A stretch of DNA of 64,000 nt from Halictus rubicundus (GCF_050948215.1 NW_027488577.1:1054001-1118000); one strand, 5' to 3'; shown: positions 33,906-48,690, numbered from the stretch's first letter. Program-made: numbers and translations. The notes: generated by a model from the letters alone, not told the origin.

Positions 33906-34213
33906 TGTTGGTTTTGGGAAGCAAGGTATTTACTTATTTAGAAAGAATAAAAAAACACAGATATGATCATGAACGATATTTGATCGATGTTTCCTCTACT
34001 AAGGCTAGGCTTTTACTGAACGACTTCGGCAGCTCGTCGATACGTTGGAGAAAAATAAAACATCTGAATGGGACACGTCGGCGGACCAAAAAGAAGCTCG
34101 GCTCTGTCTTTGATTCGATACCTAAAGACACCGCGAGATACAATGTAACGAGATACATATACAACAGTTAATGGAACCGTATTATAGATATAATTTCTGT
34201 GCAAATATCTATA
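33906..34213 (-). repeat. Copia element 5' LTR (308 bp)
   Basis: This is a direct repeat of 29287-29594 with two substitutions. In sense orientation it starts TATAGATATTTG and ends CCAACA, directly followed by the primer-binding site. No clear TATA-initiator pair was assigned; a TTCAGT initiator-like site occurs mid-LTR. Confidence 0.95.
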
Positions 34214-37200
34214 ATAGCATAGAGGATAGGAGACGATAGAGGATAGGATAGGATAGAGGATAGGATAGGATAGATGATATTATAGGATAGAGGCTAGGAT
34301 AGGATGGAGGATAGGATAGGATAGAGGATAGGATATAGGATTGGATAGGATAGAGGATAGGATCGGATAGAGGATAGGATAGGATTGAGGATAGGAGAGG
34401 ATAGAGCAGATGATAGAGCATAGGAAAGAATTGAGGATAGGATAGGATAGAATATAGTATAGGATAGAGAATAGGATAGGATAGATGATACTATAGGATA
34501 GAGGATAGGATAGGATGGAGGATAGAATAGGATAGAGGATAGGATATAGGATTGGATAGGATAGAGGATAGGATAGGATAGAGGATAGGATAGGATTGAG
34601 GATAGGATAGGAAAGAGGACAGGATCTGATACAGGATACGACATTATAGAGGATACGATATTATAGAGGATAGGATAGGATAGAGGACAGGATAGGATAG
34701 AGGATAGGATAGGATAGAGGATAGGATTAGAGAGAGGATAGGATAGGACAGAGGATAGGATAGGATAGAGGATAGGATAGGATAGAGGATAGGATAGGAT
34801 AGTTGATAGGATAGGATAGGATAGAGGATATTATAGGATAGAGGATAGGATAGGATAGAGGATAGGATAGGAAAGAGGACAGGATAGGATACAGGATACG
34901 ATATTATAGAGGATACGATATTATAGAGGATAGGATAGGATAGATGATAGGATAGGATAGAGGATAGGATAGGATAGAGGATAGGATAGGATAGAGGATA
35001 GGATAGGAGAGAGGATAGGATAGGATAGAGGATAGGATAGGATAGAGGATAGGATAGGATAGTTGATAGGATAGGATAGGATAGAGGATAGGATAGGATA
35101 GTTGATAGGATAGGATAGGATAGAGGATAGGATAGGATAGTTGATGGGATAGGATACAGCATAGGATAGGATAGAGGATAGGATAGGATAGAGGATAGGA
35201 TAGGATAGAGGATAGGATAGGATAGAGGATAGGATAGGATAGAGGATAGGATAGGATAGAGGATAGGATAGGATAGAGGATAGGATAGGATAGAGGATTG
35301 GATAGGACAGAGGATAGGATATTATAGAGGATAGGATAGGGGATTGGATAGCATAGAGGATAGGAGACGATAGAGGATAGGATAGGATAGAGGATAGGAT
35401 AGGATAGATGATATTATAGGATAGAGGCTAGGATAGGATGGAGGATAGGATAGGATAGAGGATAGGATATAGGATTGGATAGGATAGAGGATAGGATAGG
35501 ATTGAGGATAGGATAGGATTGAGGATAGGAGAGGATAGAGCAGATGATAGAGCATAGGAAAGAATTGAGTATAGGATAGGATAGAATATAGTATAGGATA
35601 GAGAATAGGATAGGATAGAATATAGTATACGATAGAGAATAGGATAGGGTAGATGATATTATAGGATAGAGGATAGGATAGGATGGAGGATAGGATAGGA
35701 TAGAGGATAGGATATAGGATTGGATAGGATAGAGGATAGGATAGGATTGAGGATAGGATAGGATTGAGGATAGGAGAGGATAGAGCAGATGATAGAGCAT
35801 AGGAAAGAATTGAGTATAGGATAGGATAGAATATAGTATAGGATAGAGAATAGGATAGGATAGAATATAGTATAGGATAGAGAATAGGATAGGGTAGATG
35901 ATATTATAGGATAGAGGATAGGATAGGATGGAGGATAGGATAGGATAGAGGATAGGATATAGGATTGGATAGAGGATAGGATAGGATAGAGGATAGGATA
36001 GGATTGAGGATAGGATAGGAAAGAGGACAGGATCAGATACAGGATACGATATTATAGAGGATACTATATTATAGAGGATAGGATAGGATAGAGGATAGGA
36101 TAGGATAGAGGATAGGATAGGATAGAGGATAGGATAGGAGAGAGGATGGGATAGGACAGAGGATAGGATAGGATAGAGGATAGGATAGGATAGAGGATAG
36201 AATATAGGATTGGATAGGATAGAGGATAGGATCGGATAGAGGATAGGATAGGATTGAGGATAGGAGAGGATAGAGCAGATGATAGAGCATAGGAAAGAAT
36301 TGAGGATAGGATAGGATAGAATATAGGATAGGATAGAGAATAGGATAGGATAGATGATATTATAGGATAGAGGATAGGATAGGATGGAGGATAGTATAGG
36401 ATAGAGGATAGGATATAGGATTGGATAGGATAGAGGATAGGATAGGATAGAGGATAGGATAGGATAGAGGATAGGATAGTATAGAGGATAGGATAGGATA
36501 GAGGATAGGATAGGATAGAGCATTGGATAGGGTAGAGGATATAATAGGATAGAGGATAGGATATTATAGAGGATAGGATAGGATAGAGGATAACATAGGG
36601 GATTGGATAGCATAGAGGATAGGAGACGATAGAGGATAGGATAGGGTAGAGGATAGGATAGGATAGATGATATTATAGGATAGAGGATAGGATAGGATAG
36701 TTGATGGGATAGGATACAGCATAGGATAGGATAGAGGATAGGATAGGATAGAGGATAGGATAGGATAGAGGATAGGATAGGATAGAGGATAGGATAGGAT
36801 AGAGGATTGGATAGGATAGAGGATGCGATAGGATAGAGGATAGGATAGGATAGAGGATAGGATAGGATAGAGGATAGGATATTATAGAGGATAGGATAGG
36901 ATAGAGGATAGGATAGGATAGAGGATAGGATAGGATAGTTGATAGGATAGGATACAGGATAGGATAGGATAGAGGATAGGATAGGATAGAGGATAGGATA
37001 GGATAGAGGATAGAGGATAGGATATAGGATTGGATAGGATAGGATAGAGGATAGGATAGGATAGAGTATAGGATGGGATACAGGATAGGATAGGATAGAG
37101 GAAAGGATAGGATAGAGGATAGGATAGGATAGAGGATAGGTTAGGATAGAGGATAGGATAGGATAGAGGATAGGATATTATGGAGGATAGGATAGGATAG

Positions 37201-39059
37201 AGGATAACATAGTGGATTGGATAGCATAGAGGATAGGAGACGATAGAGGATAGGATAGGATAGAGGATACGATAGGATAGATGTTATTATAGGATAGAGG
37301 ATAGTATAAGAGAGAGGATAGGATAGGACAGAGGATAGGATAGGATAGAGGATAGGATAGGATAGAGGATAGGATATAGGATTGGATAGGATAGAGGATA
37401 GGATCGGATAGAGGATAGGATAGGATAGAGGATAGGATAGGATAGAGGATAGGATAGGATAGAGGATAGGATAGGATAGTTGAGAGGATAGGATAGGATA
37501 GAGGATAGGATAGGATAGTTGATACGATAGGATACAGGATAGGATAGGATAGAGGATAGGATAGGATAGAGAATAGGATAGGATAGAGGATAGGATAGGA
37601 TAGAGGATAGGATAGGAAAGAGGACAGGATAGGATACAGGATACGATATTATAGAGGATACGATATTATAGAGGATAGGATAGGATAGATGATAGGATAG
37701 GATAGAGGATAGGATAGGATAGAGGATAGGATAGGATAGAGGATAGGATAGGAGAGAGGATAGGATAGGATAGAGGATAGGATAGGATAGAGGATAGGAT
37801 AGGATAGTTGATAGGATAGGATAGGATAGAGGATAAGATAATATAGAGGATAGGATAGGATAGATGATAGGATAGGATAGAGGATAGGATGGGATACAGG
37901 ATAGGATAGGATAGAGGATAGGATAGGATAGAGGATAGGTTAGGATAGAGGATAGGATAGGATAGAGGATAGGATATTATGGAGGATAGGATAGGATAGA
38001 GGATAACATAGTGGATTGGATAGCATAGAGGGTAGGAGACGATAGAGGATAGGATAGGATAGAGGATACGATAGGATAGATGATATTATAGGATAGAGGA
38101 TAGTATAAGAGAGAGGATAGGATAGGACAGAGGATAGGATAGGATAGAGGATAGGATAGGATAGAGGATAGGATATAGGATTGGATAGGATAGAGGATAG
38201 GATCGGATAGAGGATAGGATAGGATTGAGGATAGGAGAGGATAGAGCAGATGATAGAGCATAGGAAAGAATTGAGGATAGGATAGGATAGAATATAGGAT
38301 AGGATAGAGAATAGGATAGGATAGATGGTATTATAGGATAGAGGATAGGATAGGATGGAGGATAGTATAGGATAGAGGATAGGATATAGGATTGGATAGG
38401 ATAGAGGATAGGATAGGATAGAGGATAGGATAGGATAGAGGATAGGATAGTATAGAGGATAGGATAGGATAGAGGATAGGATAGGATAGAGGATTGGATA
38501 GGGTAGAGGATAGGATAGGATAGAGGATAGGATAGGATAGAGGATAGGATAGGATAGTTGATAGGATAGGATAGGATAGAGGATAGGATAGGATAGTTGA
38601 TACGATAGGATACAGGATAGGATAGGATAGAGGATAGGATAGGATAGAGAATAGGATAGGATAGAGGATAGGATAGGATAGAGGATAGGATAGGAAAGAG
38701 GACAGGATAGGATACAGGATACGATATTATAGAGGATACGATATTATAGAGGATAGGATAGGATAGATGATAGGATAGGATAGAGGATAGGATAGGATAG
38801 AGGATAGGATAGGATAGAGGATAGGATAGGAGAGAGGATAGGATAGGATAGAGGATAGGTTAGGATAGAGGATAGGATAGGATAGAGGATAGGATATTAT
38901 GGAGGATAGGATAGGATAGAGGATAACATAGTGCATTGGATAGCATAGAGGATAGGAGACGATAGAGGACAGGATAGGATAGAGGATACGATAGGATAGA
39001 TGATATTATAGGATAGAGGATAGGATAGGAGAGAGGATAGGATAGGAGAGAGGATAGGA

Positions 39060-42000
39060 TAGGATAGAGGATAGGATAGGATAGAGGATAGGATATAGGA
39101 TTGGATAGGATAGAGGATAGGATCGGATAGAGGATAGGATAGGATTGAGGATAGGAGAGGATAGAGCAGATGATAGAGCATAGGAAAGAATTGAGGATAG
39201 GATAGGATAGAATATAGGATAGGATAGAGAATAGGATAGGATAGATGATATTATAGGATAGAGGATAGGATAGGATGGAGGATAGTATAGGATAGAGGAT
39301 AGGATATAGGATTGGATACGATAGAGGATAGGATAGGATAGGATAGAGGATAGGATAGTATAGAGGATAGGATAGGATAGAGGATAGGATAGGATAGAGG
39401 ATTGGATAGGGTAGAGGATAGGATAGGATAGAGGATAGGATAGGATAGAGGATAGGATAGGATAGTTGATAGGATAGGATAGGATAGAGGATAGGATAGG
39501 ATAGTTGATGGGATAGGATACAGCATAGGATAGGATAGAGGATAGGATAGGATAGAGGATAGGATAGGATAGAGGATAGGATAGGATAGAGGATAGGATA
39601 GGATAGAGGATAGGATAGGATAGAGGATAGGATAGGATAGAGGATTGGATAGGGTAGAGGATAGGATAGGATAGAGGATAGGATAGGAAAGAGGACAGGA
39701 TAGGATACAGGATACGATATTATAGAGGATACGATATTATAGAGGATAGGATAGGATAGATGATAGGATAGGATAGAGGATAGGATAGGATAGAGGATAG
39801 GATAGGATAGAGGATAGGATAGGAGAGAGGATAGGATAGGATAGAGGATAGGATAGGATAGAGGATTGGATAGGACAGAGGATAGGATATTATAGAGGAT
39901 ACGATATTATAGAGGATAGGATAGGATAGATGATAGGATAGGATAGAGGATAGGATAGGATAGAGGATAGGAGAGGATAGAGGATAGGATAGGAGAGAGG
40001 ATAGGATAGGATAGAGGATAGGATAGGATAGAGGATAGGATAGGATAGAGGATAGGATAGGATAGTTGATAGGATAGGATAGGATAGAGGATAGGATAGG
40101 ATAGTTGATAGGATAGGATACAGGATAGGATAGGATAGAGGATAGGATAGGATGGAGGATAGGATAGGATAGAGGATAGGATATAGGATTGGATAGGATA
40201 GAGGATAGGATCGGATAGAGGATAGGATAGGATTGAGGATAGGAGAGGATAGAGCAGATGATAGAGCATAGGAAAGAATTGAGGATAGGATAGGATAGAA
40301 TATAGGATAGGATAGAGAATAGGATAGGATAGAGGATTGGATAGGACAGAGGATAGGATAGGATAGAGGATAGGATATTATAGAGTATAGGATAGGATAG
40401 AGGATAACATAGGGGATTGGATAGCATAGAGGATAGGAGACGATAGAGGATAGGATAGGATAGAGGATAGGATAGGATAGATGATATTATAGGATAGAGG
40501 CTAGGATAGGATGGAGGATAGGATAGGATAGAGGATAGGATATAGGATTGGATAGGATAGAGGATAGGATAGGATAGATGATATTATAGGATAGAGGATA
40601 GGATAGGATGGAGGATAGGATAGGATAGAGGATAGGATATAGGATTGGATAGGATAGAGGATAGGATAGGATAGATGATAGGATAGGATTGAGGATAGGA
40701 TAGGAAAGAGGACAGGATCAGATACAGGATACGATATTATAGAGGATACTATATTATAGAGGATAGGATAGGATAGAGGATAGGATAGGATAGAGGATAG
40801 GATAGGATAGAGGATAGGATAGGAGAGAGGATAGGATAGGACAGAGGATAGGATAGGATAGAGGATAGGATAGGATAGAGGATAGGATATAGGATTGGAT
40901 AGGATAGAGGATAGGATCGGATAGAGGATAGGATAGGATTGAGGATAGGAGAGGATAGAGCAGATGATAGAGCATAGGAAAGAATTGAGGATAGGATAGG
41001 ATAGAATATAGGATAGGATAGAGAATAGGATAGGATAGATGATATTATAGGATAGAGGATAGGATAGGATCGAGGATAGTATAGGATAGAGGATAGGATA
41101 TAGGATTGGATAGGATAGAGGATAGGATAGGATAGAGGATAGGATAGGATAGAGGATAGGATAGTATAGAGGATAGGATAGGATAGAGGATAGGAGAGGA
41201 TAGAGGATAGGATATTATGGAGGATAGGATAGGATAGAGGATAACATAGTGGATTGGATAGCATAGAGGATAGGAGACGATAGAGGATAGGATAGGATAG
41301 AGGATACGATAGGATAGATGATATTATAGGATAGAGGATAGGATAGGATGGAGGATAGGATAGGATAGAGGATAGGATATAGGATTGGATAGGATAGAGG
41401 ATAGGATCGGATAGAGGATAGGATAGGAGTGAGGATAGGAGAGGATAGAGCAGATGATAGAGCATAGGAAAGAATTGAGGATAGGATAGGATAGAATATA
41501 GGATAGGATAGATGATATTATAGGATAGAGGATAGGATAGGATGGAGGATAGTATAGGATAGAGGATAGGTTATAGGATTGGATACGATAGAGGATAGGA
41601 TAGGATAGGATAGAGGATAGGATAGTATAGAGGATAGGATAGGATAGAGGATAGGATAGGATAGAGGATTGGATAGGGTAGAGGATAGGATAGGATAGAG
41701 GATAGGATAGGATAGAGGATAGGATAGGATAGTTGATAGGATAGGATAGGATAGAGGATAGGATAGGATAGTTGATGGGATAGGATACAGCATAGGATAG
41801 GATAGAGGATAGGATAGGATAGAGGATAGGATAGGATAGAGGATAGGATAGGATAGAGGATAGGATAGGATAGAGGATAGGATAGGATAGAGGATAGGAT
41901 AGGATAGAGGATTGGATAGGGTAGAGGATAGGATAGGATAGAGGATAGGATAGGAAAGAGGACAGGATAGGATACAGGATACGATATTATAGAGGATACG

Positions 42001-43640
42001 ATATTATAGATGATAGGATAGGATAGATGATAGGATAGGATAGAGGATAGGATAGGATCGAGGATAGGATAGGATAGAGGATAGGATAGGAGAGAGGATA
42101 GGATAGGATAGAGGATAGGATAGGATAGAGGATTGGATAGGACAGAGGATAGGATATTATAGAGGATACGATATTATAGAGGATAGGATAGGATAGATGA
42201 TAGGATAGGATAGAGGATAGGATAGGATAGAGGATAGGAGAGGATAGAGGATAGGATAGGAGAGAGGATAGGATAGGATAGAGGATAGGATAGGATAGAG
42301 GATAGGATAGGATAGAGGATAGGATAGGATAGTTGATAGGATAGGATAGGATAGAGGATAGGATAGGATAGTTGATAGGATAGGATACAGGATAGGATAG
42401 GATAGAGGATAGGATAGGATGGAGGATAGGATAGGATAGAGGATAGGATATAGGATTGGATAGGATAGAGGATAGGATCGGATAGAGGATAGGATAGGAT
42501 TGAGGATAGGAGAGGATAGAGCAGATGATAGAGCATAGGAAAGAATTGAGGATAGGATAGGATAGAATATAGGATAGGATAGAGAATAGGATAGGATAGA
42601 GGATTGGATAGGACAGAGGATAGGATAGGATAGAGGATAGGATATTATAGAGTATAGGATAGGATAGAGGATAACATAGGGGATTGGATAGCATAGAGGA
42701 TAGGAGACGATAGAGGATAGGATAGGATAGAGGATAGGATAGGATAGATGATATTATAGGATAGAGGCTAGGATAGGATGGAGGATAGGATAGGATAGAG
42801 GATAGGATATAGGATTGGATAGGATAGAGGATAGGATAGGATAGATGATATTATAGGATAGAGGATAGGATAGGATGGAGGATAGGATAGGATAGAGGAT
42901 AGGATATAGGATTGGATAGGATAGAGGATAGGATAGGATAGATGATAGGATAGGATTGAGGATAGGATAGGAAAGAGGACAGGATCAGATACAGGATACG
43001 ATATTATAGAGGATACTATATTATAGAGGATAGGATAGGATAGAGGATAGGATAGGATAGAGGATAGGATAGGATAGAGGATAGGATAGGAGAGAGGATA
43101 GGATAGGACAGAGGATAGGATAGGATAGAGGATAGGATAGGATAGAGGATAGGATATAGGATTGGATAGGATAGAGGATAGGATCGGATAGAGGATAGGA
43201 TAGGATTGAGGATAGGAGAGGATAGAGCAGATGATAGAGCATAGGAAAGAATTGAGGATAGGATAGGATAGAATATAGGATAGGATAGAGAATAGGATAG
43301 GATAGATGATATTATAGGATAGAGGATAGGATAGGATGGAGGATAGTATAGGATAGAGGATAGGATATAGGATTGGATAGGATAGAGGATAGGATAGGAT
43401 AGAGGATAGGATAGGATAGAGGATAGGATAGTATAGAGGATAGGATAGGATAGAGGATAGGAGAGGATAGAGGATAGGATATTATGGAGGATAGGATAGG
43501 ATAGAGGATAACATAGTGGATTGGATAGCATAGAGGATAGGAGACGATAGAGGATAGGATAGGATAGAGGATACGATAGGATAGATGATATTATAGGATA
43601 GAGGATAGGATAGGATGGAGGATAGGATAGGATAGAGGAT
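39060..43640. repeat. 2.27-kb tandem segmental duplication of satellite
   Basis: Copy 1 spans about 39060-41343 and copy 2 about 41344-43640. The offset is 2284 bp at the left (TAGGAAAGAATTG at 39181 and 41465) and 2267 bp after about 39230, because copy 2 lacks one 17-bp unit (GAGAATAGGATAGGATA). Both copies share a series of markers including GGATTGGATACGATAG, GTTGATGGG and paired AATTAATA-free ACGATATTATAG units. A few substitutions separate them (for example GGATATAGG versus GGTTATAGG). Boundaries are approximate. Confidence 0.82.
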
Positions 43641-46600
43641 AGGAAAGGATAGAGGATAGGTTAGGATAGAGGATAGGATAGGATAGAGGATAGGATATTA
43701 TGGAGGATAGGATAGGATAGAGGATAAAATAGTGCATTGGATAGCATAGAGGATAGGAGACGATAGAGGATAGGAGAGGATAGAGGATACGATAGGATAG
43801 ATGATATTATAGGATAGAGGATAGGATAGGATGGAGGATAGGATAGGATAGAGGATAGGATATAGGATTGGATAGGATAGAGGATAGGATCGGATAGAGG
43901 ATAGGATAGGATTGAGGATAGGAGAGGATAGAGCAGATGATACAGCATAGGAAAGAATTGAGGATAGGATAGGATAGAATATAGGATAGGATAGAGAATA
44001 GGATAGGATAGATGATATTATAGGATAGAGGATAGGATAGGATGGAGGATAGGATAGGATAGAGGATAAGATAGGATAGAGGATAGGATAGGATAGAGGA
44101 TAGGATAGGATAGAGGATAGGATAGGATTGAGGATAGGATAGGGAAGAGGACAGGATCTGATACAGGATACGATATTATAGAGGATACGATATTATAGAG
44201 GATAGGATAGGATAGAGGATAGGATAGGATAGAGGATAGGATAGGATAGAGGATAGGATTGGAGAGAGGATAGGATAGGACAGAGGATAGGATAGGATAG
44301 AGGATAGGATAGGATAGAGGATAGGATAGGATAGTTGATAGCATAGGATAGGATAGAGGATAGGATAGGATAGTTGATAGGATAGGATACAGGATAGGAT
44401 AGGATAGAGGATAGGATAGGATAGAGAATAGGATAGGATAGAGGATAGGATAGGATAGAGGATAGGATAGGAAAGAGGACAGGATAGGATACAGGATACG
44501 ATATTATAGAGGATACGATATTATAGAGGATAGGATAGAATATAGGATAGGATAGAGAATAGGATAGGATAGATGATATTATAGGATAGAGGATAGGATA
44601 GGATGGAGGATAGTATAGGATAGAGGATAGGATATAGGATTGGATAGGATAGAGGATAGGATAGGATAGAGGATAGGATAGGATAGAGGATAGGATAGGA
44701 TAGAGGATAGGATAGGATAGAGGATAGGATAGTATAGAGGATAGGATAGGATAGAGGATAGGATAGGATAGAGGATTGGATAGGGTACAGGATAGGATAG
44801 GATAGAGGATAGGATATTATAGAGGATAGGATAGGATAGAGGATAACATAGGGGATTGGATAGCATAGAGGATAGGAGACGATAGAGTATAGGATAGGGT
44901 AGAGGATAGGATAGGATAGATAATATTATAGGATAGAGGATAGGATAGGATAGTTGATGGGATAGGATACAGCATAGGATAGGATAGAGGATAGGATAGG
45001 ATAGAGGATAGGATAGGATAGAGGATAGGATAGGATAGAGGATAGGATAGGATAGAGGATAGGATAGGATAGAGGATAGGATAGGATAGAGGATTGGATA
45101 GGATAGAGGATGCGATAGGATAGAGGATAGGATAGGATAGAGGATAGGATAGGATAGAGGATAGGATATTATAGAGGATGGGATATTATAGAGGATAGGA
45201 TAGGATAGAGGATAACATAGGGGATTGGATAGCATAGAGGACAGGAGACGATAGAGGATAGGATAGGATAGAGGATAGGATAGGATAGATGATATTATAG
45301 GATAGAGGATAGGATAGGATGGAGGATAGGATAGGATAGAGGATAGGATATAGGATTGGATAGGATAGAGGATAGGATCGGATAGAGGATTGGATAGGAT
45401 TGAGGATAGGAGATGATAGAGCAGATGATAGAGCATAGGAAAGAATTGAGGATAGAATAGGATAGAATATAGGATAGGATAGTGAATAGGATAGGATAGA
45501 GGATAGGATAGGATAGAGGATAGGATAGGATAGGATAGAGGATAGGATAGGATAGTTGATAGGATAGGATACAGGATAGGATAGGATAGAGGATAGGATA
45601 GGATAGAGGATAGGATAGGATGGAGGATAGGATAGGATAGAGGATAAGATAGGATAGAGGATAGGATAGGATTGAGGATAGGATAGGGAAGAGGACAGGA
45701 TCTGATACAGGATACGATATTATAGAGGATACGATATTATAGAGGATACGATATTATAGAGGATAGGATAGGATAGAGGATAGGATAGGTTAGAGGATAG
45801 GATAGGATAGAGGATAGGAAAGGATAGAGGATAGGTTAGGATAGAGGATAGGATAGGATAGAGGATAGGATATTATGGAGGATAGGATAGGATAGAGGAT
45901 AAAATAGTGCATTGGATAGCATAGAGGATAGGAGACGATAGAGGATAGGAGAGGATAGAGGATACGATAGGATAGATGATATTATAGGATAGAGGATAGG
46001 ATAGGATGGAGGATAGGATAGGATAGAGGATAGGATATAGGATTGGATAGGATAGAGGATAGGATCGGATAGAGGATAGGATAGGATTGAGGATAGGAGA
46101 GGATAGAGCAGATGATACAGCATAGGAAAGAATTGAGGATAGGATAGGATAGAATATAGGATAGGATAGAGAATAGGATAGGATAGATGATATTATAGGA
46201 TAGAGGATAGGATAGGATGGAGGATAGGATAGGATAGAGGATAAGATAGGATAGAGGATAGGATAGGATAGAGGATAGGATAGGATAGAGGATAGGATAG
46301 GATTGAGGATAGGATAGGGAAGAGGACAGGATCTGATACAGGATACGATATTATAGAGGATACGATATTATAGAGGATAGGATAGGATAGAGGATAGGAT
46401 AGGATAGAGGATAGGATAGGATAGAGGATAGGATTGGAGAGAGGATAGGATAGGACAGAGGATAGGATAGGATAGAGGATAGGATAGGATAGAGGATAGG
46501 ATAGGATAGTTGATAGCATAGGATAGGATAGAGGATAGGATAGGATAGTTGATAGGATAGGATACAGGATAGGATAGGATAGAGGATAGGATAGGATAGA

Positions 46601-48690
46601 GAATAGGATAGGATAGAGGATAGGATAGGATAGAGGATAGGATAGGAAAGAGGACAGGATAGGATACAGGATACGATATTATAGAGGATACGATATTATA
46701 GAGGATAGGATAGAATATAGGATAGAATAGAGAATAGGATAGGATAGATGATATTATAGGATAGAGGATAGGATATTATGGAGGATAGGATAGGATAGAG
46801 GATAAAATAGTGCATTGGATAGCATAGAGGATAGGAGACGATAGAGGATAGGAGAGGATAGAGGATACGATAGGATAGATGATATTATAGGATAGAGGAT
46901 AGGATAGGATGGAGGATAGGATAGGATAGAGGATAGGATATAGGATTGGATAGGATAGAGGATAGGATCGGATAGAGGATAGGATAGGATTGAGGATAGG
47001 AGAGGATAGAGCAGATGATACAGCATAGGAAAGAATTGAGGATAGGATAGGATAGAATATAGGATAGGATAGAGAATAGGATAGGATAGATGATATTATA
47101 GGATAGAGGATAGGATAGGATGGAGGATAGGATAGGATAGAGGATAAGATAGGATAGAGGATAGGATAGGATAGAGGATAGGATAGGATAGAGGATAGGA
47201 TAGGATTGAGGATAGGATAGGGAAGAGGACAGGATCTGATACAGGATACGATATTATAGAGGATACGATATTATAGAGGATAGGATAGGATAGAGGATAG
47301 GATAGGATAGAGGATAGGATAGGATAGAGGATAGGATTGGAGAGAGGATAGGATAGGACAGAGGATAGGATAGGATAGAGGATAGGATAGGATAGAGGAT
47401 AGGATAGGATAGTTGATAGCATAGGATAGGATAGAGGATAGGATAGGATAGTTGATAGGATAGGATACAGGATAGGATAGGATAGAGGATAGGATAGGAT
47501 AGAGAATAGGATAGGATAGAGGATAGGATAGGATAGAGGATAGGATAGGAAAGAGGACAGGATAGGATACAGGATACGATATTATAGAGGATACGATATT
47601 ATAGAGGATAGGATAGAATATAGGATAGGATAGAGAATAGGATAGGATAGATGATATTATAGGATAGAGGATAGGATAGGATGGAGGATAGTATAGGATA
47701 GAGGATAGGATATAGGATTGGATAGGATAGAGGATAGGATAGGATAGAGGATAGGATAGGATAGAGGATAGGATAGGATAGAGGATAGGATAGGATAGAG
47801 GATAGGATAGTATAGAGGATAGGATAGGATAGAGGATAGGATAGGATAGAGGATTGGATAGGGTACAGGATAGGATAGGATAGAGGATAGGATATTATAG
47901 AGGATAGGATAGGATAGAGGATAACATAGGGGATTGGATAGCATAGAGGATAGGAGACGATAGAGTATAGGATAGGGTAGAGGATAGGATAGGATAGATA
48001 ATATTATAGGATAGAGGATAGGATAGGATAGTTGATGGGATAGGATACAGCATAGGATAGGATAGAGGATAGGATAGGATAGAGGATAGGATAGGATAGA
48101 GGATAGGATAGGATAGAGGATAGGATAGGATAGAGGATAGGATAGGATAGAGGATAGGATAGGATAGAGGATTGGATAGGATAGAGGATGCGATAGGATA
48201 GAGGATAGGATAGGATAGAGGATAGGATAGGATAGAGGATAGGATATTATAGAGGATGGGATATTATAGAGGATAGGATAGGATAGAGGATAACATAGGG
48301 GATTGGATAGCATAGAGGACAGGAGACGATAGAGGATAGGATAGGATAGAGGATAGGATAGGATAGATGATATTATAGGATAGAGGATAGGATAGGATGG
48401 AGGATAGGATAGGATAGAGGATAGGATATAGGATTGGATAGGATAGAGGATAGGATCGGATAGAGGATTGGATAGGATTGAGGATAGGAGATGATAGAGC
48501 AGATGATAGAGCATAGGAAAGAATTGAGGATAGAATAGGATAGAATATAGGATAGGATAGTGAATAGGATAGGATAGAGGATAGGATAGGATAGAGGATA
48601 GGATAGGATAGGATAGAGGATAGGATAGGATAGTTGATAGGATAGGATACAGGATAGGATAGGATAGAGGATAGGATAGGATAGAGGATA
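43641..48690. repeat. Higher-order mosaic X-Y-X-X-Y
   Basis: Segment X (about 0.9 kb, marked by GATAAAATAGTGCATTGG and later GGGAAGAGGACAGG) lies at about 43641-44570, 45806-46740 and 46754-47650. Segment Y (about 1.05-1.2 kb, marked by GATAATATTATAGG and GTTGATGGGATAGG) lies at about 44570-45620 and 47650-48690. The first and second X are offset by 2175 bp, the second and third X by 903 bp, and the two Y copies by 3078 bp, which is the sum. An X-Y duplication with one internal Y loss, or an extra X insertion, explains the order. Confidence 0.75.

Larger units (their letters stand above)
29287..34213 (-). mobile_element. Full-length copia-clade LTR retrotransposon, degenerate
   Basis: The element is read on the minus strand. 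It has 308-bp LTRs, a primer-binding site matching the initiator-Met tRNA anticodon arm, a polypurine tract and the Ty1/copia domain order (Gag, protease, integrase, then RT and RNase H). ATAGC target copies flank it. Domain sequences resemble the insect copia clade closely. One in-frame stop lies in integrase and two frame changes flank the YVDD catalytic motif, so this copy cannot make a complete Pol. LTR ends in sense orientation are TATAG...CCAACA, departing from the usual TG...CA at the 5' side. The two LTRs differ at two positions, indicating recent insertion. Confidence 0.95.
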
